DNA of 64,000 bases from Lachnospiraceae bacterium (GTDB taxonomy: Bacteria > Bacillota > Clostridia > Lachnospirales > Lachnospiraceae). The notes below the pieces were generated by a model that saw nothing but the letters and a program-made list of their open reading frames with translations, ran no database searches and was not told the DNA's origin. Of the stretch, positions 1 through 7,760 are shown piece after piece. Position 1 is the stretch's first letter. Each line of letters opens with the position of its first letter. The translations under genes and the position numbers were made by a program. The DNA is taken from the NCBI GenBank assembly GCA_009911185.1, contig QXWW01000001.1:1-64000 (forward strand), given 5' to 3'.

Positions 1-150
1 TGGTCGGCTTGGAAAACAGCGTATCTGCATGGATATGCAAAACCAGCAAGATGTCGGGATGTTCATATGGCAATAAGCAATGAGAGACTAACCTCATTCG
101 GATTAGTTTCAATGTTAGACTACTACACCAAAAGGTGTGTTGCTTGTTAA
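1..150 (+). CDS. Group II intron reverse transcriptase/maturase, C-terminal fragment
   Basis: Frame 1 is open from the window edge to a TAA at 148-150 and gives 49 residues. The tail carries a SNERLTSFGLVSMLDYY stretch typical of the C-terminus of bacterial group II intron-encoded reverse transcriptases. These proteins help the intron RNA fold and splice, and copy it into DNA targets. Intron RNA domains follow directly after the stop. The rest of the gene lies outside the window, so catalytic motifs cannot be checked. Family assignment is from recognition of the C-terminal block. Confidence 0.8.
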   Translation, partial: WSAWKTAYLHGYAKPARCRDVHMAISNERLTSFGLVSMLDYYTKRCVAC

Positions 151-238
151 GTTGATTGAACCGCCGTGTACCGAACGGTACGCACGGTGGTGTGAGAGGC
201 CGAAATTTCCTCCATTGAGAAAATTTCTCCTACTCGAT
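151..238 (+). ncRNA. Group II intron 3' end (domains V and VI)
   Basis: A 34-nt hairpin at about 159-192 (CCGCCGTG pairing with CGCACGGTGG, apical TACC-GAAC-GGTA) has the size and position of domain V, with a CGC rather than AGC triad in the lower stem. GAAATTTC at 202-209 can pair with GAAAATTTC at 219-227 as domain VI, with an unpaired A downstream in CTACTCGAT. The likely 3' splice junction is at about 238. Exact boundaries are inferred from the general intron pattern. Confidence 0.7.
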
Positions 239-582
239 TATACGCCGTTTTAGTGTTTCCTCCCGCTGCAGAACGTACATTTTTGCTTGGTAAAAGCTAT
301 GAGGCAAAAAACATTGACAAGCAATCTGGTTTTTGCGAATATTTTCACTCTTGTCCACATATATTTGAAATCAGATACAGGCTGGAGCATGTTTGAAAAT
401 TTATTTCAGTCCACTTCCTGTACGATTTAACAAGATATTTGCGCCAAAGCCGGCAGAACAGCGTTTTATGAGTTCCTGTTTGGCGGAAATTTCTATGAAC
501 AGCAATTTTCAGATATGTTCTGGCGTATGTATGATGCATCATCATACAATCGGGTTACTGGAACGCTCAGGGAGGAACGTTT
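239..582 (+). other. Gap between intron and spoIIIAA with possible gene debris
   Basis: No convincing intact gene is visible. Frame 1 is open from the intron junction to a TGA at 394-396, but has no start codon of its own. A different frame at about 452-600 is also open, reads a protein-like aromatic-rich stretch and runs into spoIIIAA. These could be pieces of a gene disrupted by the intron, or chance open frames. The 3' end of the gap carries the candidate sporulation promoter for spoIIIAA and its SD (GGGAGGA). Confidence 0.4.
543..550 (+). promoter_or_regulatory. Candidate sigma-E -10 element for spoIIIA operon
   Basis: CATACAAT matches the sigma-E -10 consensus (CATACAnT) and lies 32 bp before the spoIIIAA start. 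The region where a -35 should lie (GCGTATGT, 12 bp upstream) is only a weak match. The spoIIIA operon is a mother-cell sigma-E operon in Bacillus and clostridia, which supports the assignment. Confidence 0.5.
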
Positions 583-1521
583 ATGGAGGAGATTATTAAT
601 GTATTTCCCAATTCGTTAAGGCTTCTGTGCCGCGCCGGGTTTCAGCCGGGAATAGAAGCAGAGGAGATCCGGCTCCGCATTGGACGTCCTGTGATGGTGT
701 TCGGGAGAGGATGTGAATATTTCTGGAACCAGCAGGAAAATCGTCTGCAGAGGAACCGTGAGCATAGCTATCTTTGGAGAGAGGCTGATATGAAAGAAAC
801 GCTCTCCAGAATGAGCCAGTATTCTATGTATGCATTGGAGGAAGAGCTGCGAAATGGCTTTTTTACCATTCAGGGAGGACACCGGGTAGGAGTATCCGGA
901 AGAGTTGTCTGCGAACAGGGGAAAATCCATTCTTTCCGAAATTTATGCAGCTTGAATATTCGAGTGGCAAGGCAGAAAAAGGGCTGTGCCAGGGCATTGA
1001 TGCCATGGCTTGCCCAGGGAGACAGCATTTGTAATACCCTGATTTTGTCGCCGCCGGGGATAGGAAAGACCACAATGCTTCGGGATTGTATCCGTTTGCT
1101 GTCCGATGGAACCAGTGAGATTTCCGCCAAAAAGGTAGGGGTGGTCGATGAGCGCAGCGAGATCGCTGCCTGCTATTTTGGAATACCGCAAAATGACCTG
1201 GGAGATCGTACCGATGTATTGGACGCCTGCCCGAAAGCGCAGGGGATGATGCTTTTGCTGCGGAGCATGTCGCCTCAGATAATAGCGGTGGATGAGCTGG
1301 GGAGCAGGGAAGACTGCCGGGCGGTAGAGGAAGCGCTTTTTAGCGGCTGCAAGATTCTGGGAACGATGCATGCGCAGAATATCGGGGATCTTCAGGAAAA
1401 AATGTATCTGGAGAGCTGGCTGCAAAAAGGATTTTTTGGACGCTATGTATTTCTGGAGCGGGATCGGGAAGGAGAACGGAAATTTTGCGTGTATGACGAA
1501 AGGATGCGAAAGCTATGTTAA
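583..1521 (+). CDS. spoIIIAA: Stage III sporulation protein AA, secretion-type ATPase
   Basis: SpoIIIAA is the ATPase of the SpoIIIA-SpoIIQ channel that links mother cell and forespore during engulfment and keeps the forespore transcriptionally active. The 312-aa product has a Walker A motif, SPPGIGKTT, at about residues 156-164, and a Walker B-like PQIIAVDELG at about 231-240. It resembles PilT/VirB11-type secretion ATPases. The ATG at 583 has an SD (GGGAGGA) about 7 bp upstream. It is the first of eight genes in the usual AA-AH order, and its last codons overlap the start of spoIIIAB. Confidence 0.96.
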   Translation: MEEIINVFPNSLRLLCRAGFQPGIEAEEIRLRIGRPVMVFGRGCEYFWNQQENRLQRNREHSYLWREADMKETLSRMSQYSMYALEEELRNGFFTIQGGHRVGVSGRVVCEQGKIHSFRNLCSLNIRVARQKKGCARALMPWLAQGDSICNTLILSPPGIGKTTMLRDCIRLLSDGTSEISAKKVGVVDERSEIAACYFGIPQNDLGDRTDVLDACPKAQGMMLLLRSMSPQIIAVDELGSREDCRAVEEALFSGCKILGTMHAQNIGDLQEKMYLESWLQKGFFGRYVFLERDREGERKFCVYDERMRKLC

Positions 1522-2030
1522 AATTGGCAGGCAGCATTTTGATTATTACAGTTTCAGCGCTGTATGGCTGGAAGGTGAAAAGAGAACTTGCAGAACATGT
1601 GCGGCAGCTCGTGGGTATGAAGGAAATGTTTCTTATGCTTTGGGGGGAAATTTCTTATACCAGGACGCCCTTGAAAGAGGCATTTCTGCAAATTGCATTT
1701 CAGAATAAGGAACCTTTTTCCGGTTTTTTAAAGAAAGCGGCAGAGGGGTTAAAGGAAAATGAGGAGAGCATAGGGATTTATTGGAGCCGTCTGGTGGAAC
1801 AGGAAGCAGATAAATTTCTATTTAACCAGGAAGAGCGGGGACTTTTGCAGCGCGCCGGAGAAAATTTCGGTTATCTGGATGGGCAGATGCAGTTAAAGAA
1901 TCTGGAATTATATATGGAACAGACGGAGGTACTGATCCAAAAAGCACAGGCGGAATTAAAGGACAGGCAAAAACTGTCCGGGGTACTGAGCCTGATGTGC
2001 GGCCTGTTTCTGGTGATTCTCCTGGTATAA
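1515..2030 (+). CDS. spoIIIAB: Stage III sporulation protein AB
   Basis: SpoIIIAB (171 aa) is a membrane component of the SpoIIIA channel and resembles the GspF-type inner membrane platform of secretion systems. A hydrophobic segment lies at each end: about residues 2-16 and the last 15-20 residues. The long middle is helical and charged. The ATG lies inside the spoIIIAA stop region (ATGTTAA), a typical translational coupling. Identity rests on operon position and length, with the expected two-anchor profile. Confidence 0.93.
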   Translation: MLKLAGSILIITVSALYGWKVKRELAEHVRQLVGMKEMFLMLWGEISYTRTPLKEAFLQIAFQNKEPFSGFLKKAAEGLKENEESIGIYWSRLVEQEADKFLFNQEERGLLQRAGENFGYLDGQMQLKNLELYMEQTEVLIQKAQAELKDRQKLSGVLSLMCGLFLVILLV

Positions 2031-2046
2031 GAATACGGAGGAAGCT

Positions 2047-2241
2047 ATGAGTATAAGTTTAATTTTTAAAATTGCGGCAGTGGGGATTCTGGTGACTGTG
2101 TTGAGCCAGGTATTGAAACATAGTGGAAGAGAAGAACATGCATTTCTTACCAGCCTGGCAGGGCTTTTGATTGTGCTGTTCTGGATAGTACCGTACATCT
2201 ATGAGCTGTTCGAAACCATGAGAAATCTATTTGCATTGTAG
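2047..2241 (+). CDS. spoIIIAC: Stage III sporulation protein AC
   Basis: This 64-aa protein has two hydrophobic helices (about residues 5-22 and 34-53) and is the usual size for SpoIIIAC, a small integral membrane subunit of the mother-cell side of the channel. The start has an SD (GGAGG) 6 bp upstream. It is followed 11 bp later by spoIIIAD, with which it is related in structure. Assignment is from size, topology and place in the operon. Confidence 0.93.
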   Translation: MSISLIFKIAAVGILVTVLSQVLKHSGREEHAFLTSLAGLLIVLFWIVPYIYELFETMRNLFAL

Positions 2242-2252
2242 CGGAGGCTGGC

Positions 2253-2639
2253 ATGGACATTGTAAAGATTGCGATTCTGGGAATTGTAGGGGCTTTACTG
2301 GGCATTATGCTTAAGGGACAGAAAAAGGAATATGAGCTGTTTGTCACATTGGGGGTATCCCTGTGCATTTTTTATTTTCTGATGTCTAAACTCCAATTGG
2401 TGGTTTCCGTAATAAACCGGATGCAGGATTATGTGGAATTAGATACCAGTTACATTGAAATTCTCATTAAGATGATTGGCATTACCTATGTATCGGAATT
2501 TTCGGCAAACCTTTGCAAGGATGCCGGATATCAGTCAGTGGCGGGGCAAATTGAGATGTTTGGCAAATTATCCATACTGGTGATCAGTATGCCGGTGATA
2601 CTGGTACTGCTGGAAACCGTAGGAGAATTTTTGCAGTAA
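2253..2639 (+). CDS. spoIIIAD: Stage III sporulation protein AD
   Basis: SpoIIIAD (128 aa) is a multi-spanning membrane protein. Its N-terminal half (IAILGIVGALLGIML) resembles SpoIIIAC, and two or three further hydrophobic segments follow. It belongs to the membrane base of the SpoIIIA complex. The start is ATG at 2253 after GCGGAGG. Spacing to its neighbours is about 11 bp on both sides, consistent with a single operon. Confidence 0.93.
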   Translation: MDIVKIAILGIVGALLGIMLKGQKKEYELFVTLGVSLCIFYFLMSKLQLVVSVINRMQDYVELDTSYIEILIKMIGITYVSEFSANLCKDAGYQSVAGQIEMFGKLSILVISMPVILVLLETVGEFLQ

Positions 2640-2650
2640 AAGAGAGGAGA

Positions 2651-3928
2651 ATGCCAGTGTGGAATATGGCGAAGCAGAGAGAGGCGGGTATGGATAGAAT
2701 AAGCAGGCAGGCAAAAGTTAAGACAGGGATATTTCTGTGGTTTCTCCTGTTGTGTATGCCGTTTATGTCAGGTACCGCGCAGGCGTCAGACGTTCCGCAG
2801 ACAGAAACTTTTTCAGAACCGGAAACTGCGGACAGCCGGGGACAGGATAAGACAGTTGACCGGCAATGGGAGGAAACCGTGGACGGATATCTGGATGAGC
2901 TGGATTTTTCTGAAATTGATAAGCTGCTGGGACAGCAGGAAGAGATATCGGGTTTCAGTTTCCGGGAATTGGTGGAAATGCTGATGAATGGGGAGGAAAT
3001 AGAGAAAGGATGGCTGGCAGAGAAGATTCTTTCCGCAGTATTTTCAGAGGTGCGGTCATTTCGGGGCAGCCTGATACAGATTGTGCTGTTGTGCGTAGTA
3101 TTTGCCATTCTCCATAACTTTGCCAATGTATTTGAGCATCCGGCAGTTACCGATATCAGCTTTTATATGGTGTATATGATTTTGCTGGTACTGCTGATGA
3201 AATCCTTTTTTATTCTGCGCGAGGTGACGGTCACCGTGATTGCCCAGATGATGACGTTCCTGAAAATCCTGATTCCTACGTTTACTACCAGTCTGGTCTT
3301 TTCCGGACAGATTACGACGGCGGCAGGATTTTATGATTTAACCTTTCTGTTGATCTTTGGTATGGAATGGATCATGCAGTATTTAATTGTTCCGGCAATC
3401 CAGATCTATGTATTGTTGGAATTGATGAATTATCTGACAGAAGAGGAGATGATGTCGAGGATGACCGGGTTGGTCAAATCAGGCATTTTATGGGTTATGA
3501 AATTTCTTTTTACCGTTGTGATTGGAATCAATGTGATACAGAATCTTTTGACGCCGGTGATTGATACGTTTAAATCCAGCATGATCGCCAAGACTGCAGG
3601 GCTGGTGCCGGGGCTGGGGGCAAGTATCAACGCAGTGACAGAAATTATGGTGGGTTCCGGAATTATTATTAAAAACGGCATTGGGCTGGCAGCCATTCTT
3701 GTTTTGCTGATGTTGTGCGCCGGACCGCTGATTAAGGTATGGGTTATGACATTCCTGTATAAACTTCTGGAGGCTATGATACAGCCGGTTGCGGATAAAC
3801 GGATCATCGGCAGCATTGGCGGAGCAGGAGAAGGCGGCAGGCTGTTGGGAAAAGTGGTGACGACAACGACGGTCATGTTTCTGGTTACCATCGCCATGAT
3901 TACGGCGGCGACTACATTCAACCGCTAG
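2651..3928 (+). CDS. spoIIIAE: Stage III sporulation protein AE
   Basis: SpoIIIAE is the largest membrane protein of the SpoIIIA channel. The 425-aa product has a signal-like N-terminal helix (about residues 27-44, ending near SGTAQA), an acidic region to about residue 120, then about seven hydrophobic segments and a glycine-rich segment near the C-terminus. The start is uncertain. The ATG at 2651 touches the SD (GAGGAG), whereas an in-frame ATG at 2690 has GAGAGG 5 bp upstream and would leave a more standard signal peptide. Confidence 0.94.
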   Translation: MPVWNMAKQREAGMDRISRQAKVKTGIFLWFLLLCMPFMSGTAQASDVPQTETFSEPETADSRGQDKTVDRQWEETVDGYLDELDFSEIDKLLGQQEEISGFSFRELVEMLMNGEEIEKGWLAEKILSAVFSEVRSFRGSLIQIVLLCVVFAILHNFANVFEHPAVTDISFYMVYMILLVLLMKSFFILREVTVTVIAQMMTFLKILIPTFTTSLVFSGQITTAAGFYDLTFLLIFGMEWIMQYLIVPAIQIYVLLELMNYLTEEEMMSRMTGLVKSGILWVMKFLFTVVIGINVIQNLLTPVIDTFKSSMIAKTAGLVPGLGASINAVTEIMVGSGIIIKNGIGLAAILVLLMLCAGPLIKVWVMTFLYKLLEAMIQPVADKRIIGSIGGAGEGGRLLGKVVTTTTVMFLVTIAMITAATTFNR

Positions 3929-3940
3929 AAAGGAGAAGAG

Positions 3941-4489
3941 ATGAGCTGTATATTTGCCTGGGTAAAAAATCTGGTGTGTTTCTATCTTCTGCTGACGGTA
4001 ATTTTAAATCTTCTGCCTAAGAAAAATTACCAGAAATATGTGCGCTTTTTTTCCGGAATGCTGTTGACGCTTCTGGTGACTTCCCCCGTGCTCTCGCTGA
4101 TGGGAAATGAAGAAATACTGCGGGAGAAAATCAGCCAGGCGGGGCTTTTCCAGGAATTGGATAACTTAAAGCTGGATACAAAATTTTTGGAGGATACCCA
4201 GAAAGAACGCTATTTGCAGGAGTATGAAAAAGCGCTGGAGATGGATGTGAGCCGTATGGCAGAGGAAAAACAGCTTGCAGTCAGCGAGGCGGAAGTTCAC
4301 TTATCACTGGATTATCAGGTGGAATCTATTGAACTGACGGCGGCATTCGTGGAGGAGGAAGGTATATTTGTCCACAAAGCATCCTTTGCAGACAGGATTC
4401 AGGAATATCCCAGAGTACAGGAGTTGAAACAGGAGCTTATGGAATTTTACCGTTTGAATGAAACTCAGGTCAGTATTGAGATTGAGTAA
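3941..4489 (+). CDS. spoIIIAF: Stage III sporulation protein AF
   Basis: SpoIIIAF (182 aa) has two N-terminal membrane helices (about residues 10-27 and 35-55) followed by a soluble domain rich in Glu, Leu and Val. This matches the family, whose soluble part has the ring-building fold seen in secretion systems. The SD AAAGGAG lies upstream of ATG 3941. It sits in the conserved position between spoIIIAE and spoIIIAG. Confidence 0.93.
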   Translation: MSCIFAWVKNLVCFYLLLTVILNLLPKKNYQKYVRFFSGMLLTLLVTSPVLSLMGNEEILREKISQAGLFQELDNLKLDTKFLEDTQKERYLQEYEKALEMDVSRMAEEKQLAVSEAEVHLSLDYQVESIELTAAFVEEEGIFVHKASFADRIQEYPRVQELKQELMEFYRLNETQVSIEIE

Positions 4490-4504
4490 GAGAGGGGGCT
4501 GAGA

Positions 4505-5080
4505 ATGAAAAAGGAAAGATTTTCCATGGACAGACTGAAAAAAATATCCAAAAATCAGCTTTTGATCGCAGGGCTTGCCGGTATTTTGCTTCTGGTAATT
4601 GCAATTCCGGTGGAGAACAGAGAAAATACCGGCGGGGAAGAACTGCAGGGAGAGGCGCGGCAGGAAAGCGCTTCTGAAAACGGAGGGGATTATGGAAAGC
4701 GGCTGGAGCGAAGATTGGAGCAGGTGCTTAAGGATGTGGAAGGAGTGGGGAAAGTGAAGGTGATGATAACGCTGCAGGATCAGGGGGAGTACGTACTGGA
4801 AAAAGACTGGACGCAGAGCAGCCAGGAGATTTCTGAAGAGGATGGCGGCGCGAAGCGCAGCACCAAAGAACGGCAGTCTCAGGAAGAGACGGTTTATTCG
4901 CAAAGCAGCGGCAGCACGGGAGAGCCGTTTGTAAAGCGGGAGGTAACGCCGCGGGTGGAAGGGGTGCTGGTAGTGGCGGAAGGGGGTGGGGATGCAAAAA
5001 CAGTGAAAAATATTTCTGATGCAGTTTTGGCATTATTTCCAGTAGAAGTACATAAAATTAAGGTAGTTAAGATGAATTGA
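4505..5080 (+). CDS. spoIIIAG: Stage III sporulation protein AG
   Basis: SpoIIIAG forms the large mother-cell ring of the SpoIIIA-SpoIIQ channel. The 191-aa product has one membrane helix at about residues 19-36, then a soluble domain (KVKVMITLQD; VEGVLVVAEGG; ISDAVLALFPVEVHKIKV) that matches the ring-building fold. The middle is hydrophilic and rich in Glu, Gln and Ser. The ATG at 4505 follows GAGGGGGCTGAGA. Confidence 0.94.
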   Translation: MKKERFSMDRLKKISKNQLLIAGLAGILLLVIAIPVENRENTGGEELQGEARQESASENGGDYGKRLERRLEQVLKDVEGVGKVKVMITLQDQGEYVLEKDWTQSSQEISEEDGGAKRSTKERQSQEETVYSQSSGSTGEPFVKREVTPRVEGVLVVAEGGGDAKTVKNISDAVLALFPVEVHKIKVVKMN

Positions 5081-5095
5081 CAGGAGGGCATCAAT

Positions 5096-5941
5096 TTGAA
5101 AAAAGTTTTCAAGAAAAACCAGATCATCATTACGGCTCTGGCTCTTATGATTGCTGTGGCAGGCTATTTGCAATATACGGGAAGTCAAAATGACAGCGAT
5201 CTGGCAAAAGAGGCAAGCGCAGATACCAATGAGAGTACATATGAAATTTCTGACGAAGATATGTATAGTGCAGAAGATATTTTTACAGATACCGGGGAAA
5301 GCGCTGAGACATCTGCAGACGTGCAGGGAGTCCAGACGGGAGAAGAAATAGCCAATAGCCAAAACGCAAACGGAGAAAATCCTGGAGAAGCAGTATTAAC
5401 CAGCACGGGCGTGAACAATGTGGATTTTGTGTCGGAGGTAAAACTGAACCGGGAGCAGATTCGTTCCCAGAATAAAGCGTCTCTGATGGAAGTAATCAAT
5501 AATACCAATATTACGGAGGAGCAGAAGCAGGACGCTATCAATGCTATGATTTCCATGACAGACATTGCCGAACGGGAAGCTGCGGCCGAAATGCTTTTGG
5601 AGGCAAAGGGTTTCACAGACGTGGTGGTCAGTATTACAGACAGCAATGCCGACGTGGTCCTGAATATGGGAGAGGTGACTGACGCAAAGCGCGCGCAGGT
5701 AGAGGATATTGTAAGGCGTAAGACAAATGTAGAGCCTCAGAACATTGTTATCACGCCGATTTCCGCTACTGAGATTTCAGAAAATGCTGCGGAAGGAACC
5801 GATGCATCAGTAGATGGAACCGCTGCGGATGAAAATACCACAGACGCAAATACTACAGATGGAAATACGGCGGATGGAAGCAGCGCCGCTACAGAAGGAG
5901 AAGCAGCGGGGGAAGGCCAGTCGCAGGAAATGACCAAATGA
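5096..5941 (+). CDS. spoIIIAH: Stage III sporulation protein AH, with low-complexity tail
   Basis: SpoIIIAH crosses the outer forespore membrane and binds SpoIIQ from the forespore. The start is TTG at 5096, set by a strong SD (CAGGAGGGC). A membrane helix at about residues 9-24 precedes an acidic linker and the YscJ/FliF-like ring domain at about 115-220 (VKLNREQIRSQNKASLMEVI onward). The last 55 or so residues form a Thr/Asp/Asn/Glu-rich tail, so the protein (281 aa) is longer than the usual 200-220. It is the last gene of the operon and is followed by a terminator. Confidence 0.94.
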   Translation: MKKVFKKNQIIITALALMIAVAGYLQYTGSQNDSDLAKEASADTNESTYEISDEDMYSAEDIFTDTGESAETSADVQGVQTGEEIANSQNANGENPGEAVLTSTGVNNVDFVSEVKLNREQIRSQNKASLMEVINNTNITEEQKQDAINAMISMTDIAEREAAAEMLLEAKGFTDVVVSITDSNADVVLNMGEVTDAKRAQVEDIVRRKTNVEPQNIVITPISATEISENAAEGTDASVDGTAADENTTDANTTDGNTADGSSAATEGEAAGEGQSQEMTK

Positions 5942-5976
5942 GAAAAAACCATAAAAGCAGAGGAAAACAGAACGTA

Positions 5977-6007
5977 AAAGGTGTAAATCCACAGGGTTTG
6001 CACCTTT
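5977..6007 (+). terminator. Terminator-like hairpin after spoIIIAH
   Basis: A 14-bp stem (5977-5990 with 5994-6007, a few G-T pairs) has a 3-nt loop and ends in TTT. The T run is short, so termination may be partial. Confidence 0.6.
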
Positions 6008-6011
6008 GCGC

Positions 6012-6040
6012 TTGCACTGTAAAGTGGCATGTGTTACCAT
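6012..6040 (+). promoter_or_regulatory. Candidate sigma-A promoter of prfC
   Basis: TTGCAC and TACCAT are spaced by 17 bp, with a TG two bases before the -10 (extended -10). It lies just after the spoIIIA terminator and about 70 bp before the chosen prfC start. Confidence 0.45.
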
Positions 6041-6110
6041 ATACTGCGGGACAAAAAGAACACGGAACGAAAGCCGTGTATTGCAGTATATGGAAAGCGA
6101 GGAACTTACG

Positions 6111-7700
6111 TTGGCAGATTTAGAGAAAGAAATAGAGAAACGCAGAACATTTGCGATTATATCACATCCGGACGCGGGAAAAACCACTCTGACAGAGAAG
6201 TTTTTGCTGTATGGCGGGGCGATTAATCTTGCAGGTTCTGTAAAAGGCAAGGCGACAGCCAGACATGCCGTGTCTGACTGGATGGAAATTGAAAAAGAGA
6301 GAGGTATTTCCGTTACTTCTTCCGTTCTGCAGTTTAATTATGATGGGTATTGCATCAATATTCTGGACACGCCGGGACACCAGGATTTTTCCGAAGATAC
6401 GTACCGGACGCTGATGGCGGCCGATTCTGCCGTGATGGTGATTGACGGTTCAAAAGGTGTGGAAGCCCAGACAAGGAAGCTGTTTAAAGTGTGTGTGATG
6501 CGCCACATACCAATTTTTACCTTTATCAATAAGATGGACAGGGACGCCAATGATACCTTTGATTTGCTGGATGAGATTGAAAAGGAACTGGGGATTGCCA
6601 CCTGCCCCATAAACTGGCCCATTGGTTCCGGAAAGAATTTTAAAGGGGTTTACGATCGCAATACCAGAAGGGTAATGACCTTTGCCGATACTCAGAAAGG
6701 TACAAAAGAAGGGGTGGAAAAGCATATTGCCATTGACGACCCCAATCTGGAAAGCGAGATAGGGGCGGATTATATGGCGACGCTGCTGGAGGAAGTAGAG
6801 CTTTTAGATGGCGCGAGTGCAGAATTTGATATGGAACTGGTGGCAAAGGGAGAACTTTCCCCGGTGTTTTTTGGCTCCGCATTGACAAACTTTGGAGTAG
6901 AAACGTTTCTGCAGCATTTTTTAAAAATGACGACTTCTCCGCTTCCCAGAAAGGCGGATATTGGCGAGATAGATCCGTTTTCTCAGGATTTTTCCGCGTT
7001 TGTTTTTAAGATTCAGGCGAACATGAATAAAGCGCACCGTGACCGCGTCGCATTTATGAGAATCTGTTCCGGAAAGTTTGAGGCGGGCATGGAGGTTACC
7101 CATATTCAGGGGGAGCGGAAAATGCGCCTGTCCCAGCCGCAGCAGATGATGGCGCAGGAACGCAAAATTATTGAAGAAGCTTATGCAGGAGATATCATCG
7201 GTGTGTTTGATCCGGGGATTTTTGCCATCGGAGATACGATTACGACGGCGGCGGACAAATTTGCATTTGAGGGGATTCCCACATTTGCCCCGGAACATTT
7301 TGCAAGAGTGCGCCAGATGGACACCATGAAACGGAAACAGTTTGTGAAAGGAATTACCCAGATTGCTCAGGAGGGAGCAATCCAGATTTTCCAGGAGTAT
7401 CATACCGGTATGGAGGAAATTATTGTGGGAGTAGTAGGCGTCCTGCAGTTTGATGTGTTGAAATACCGTCTGGAAAATGAATATAAGGTGGATATCCGTC
7501 TGGAGAAACTGCCTTATGAGCATATCCGCTGGATTGAAAATAAAGAACTTGATATGGATAAACTTGTCGGGACTTCGGATATGAAAAAAATTCAGGATTT
7601 GAAGGGAAATCCTTTGCTTTTGTTTGTGAACGGCTGGAGCGTGGGAATGACGTTAGAGCGAAATGAAGGACTGGTACTTTCAGAGTTTGGGCGGAATTAA
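6111..7700 (+). CDS. prfC: Peptide chain release factor 3 (GTPase)
   Basis: RF3 is a translational GTPase that recycles RF1 and RF2 from the ribosome after termination. From the TTG at 6111 the product is 529 residues, the length of E. coli RF3, and begins LADLEKEIEKRRTF, matching the family N-terminus. GAGGAA 6 bp upstream supports this start over an in-frame ATG at 6090, which lacks an SD. Motifs visible: SHPDAGKTTL (G1), RGISVTS (G2), DTPGHQDF (G3) and NKMD (G4). It is a single gene with a terminator downstream shared with the convergent pdaA-like gene. Confidence 0.96.
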   Translation: MADLEKEIEKRRTFAIISHPDAGKTTLTEKFLLYGGAINLAGSVKGKATARHAVSDWMEIEKERGISVTSSVLQFNYDGYCINILDTPGHQDFSEDTYRTLMAADSAVMVIDGSKGVEAQTRKLFKVCVMRHIPIFTFINKMDRDANDTFDLLDEIEKELGIATCPINWPIGSGKNFKGVYDRNTRRVMTFADTQKGTKEGVEKHIAIDDPNLESEIGADYMATLLEEVELLDGASAEFDMELVAKGELSPVFFGSALTNFGVETFLQHFLKMTTSPLPRKADIGEIDPFSQDFSAFVFKIQANMNKAHRDRVAFMRICSGKFEAGMEVTHIQGERKMRLSQPQQMMAQERKIIEEAYAGDIIGVFDPGIFAIGDTITTAADKFAFEGIPTFAPEHFARVRQMDTMKRKQFVKGITQIAQEGAIQIFQEYHTGMEEIIVGVVGVLQFDVLKYRLENEYKVDIRLEKLPYEHIRWIENKELDMDKLVGTSDMKKIQDLKGNPLLLFVNGWSVGMTLERNEGLVLSEFGRN

Positions 7701-7708
7701 TGTAAAAG

Positions 7709-7758
7709 AAAAATGACTGCTGCACCTTGGAGTTAAATCCTGGTGCAGCAGTCATTTT
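7709..7758. terminator. Bidirectional terminator between prfC and the deacetylase gene
   Basis: A perfect 17-bp stem (AAAATGACTGCTGCACC with its complement at 7742-7758) flanks a 15-nt loop. A-runs on one side and T-runs on the other make it usable from both strands. Confidence 0.9.
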
Positions 7759-7760
7759 CG

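Noticed and set aside
393-599. 68-residue plus-strand frame upstream of spoIIIAA
   Set aside because: No SD, Met/Cys/His-rich without pattern, and overlaps the spoIIIAA start and candidate sigma-E promoter.
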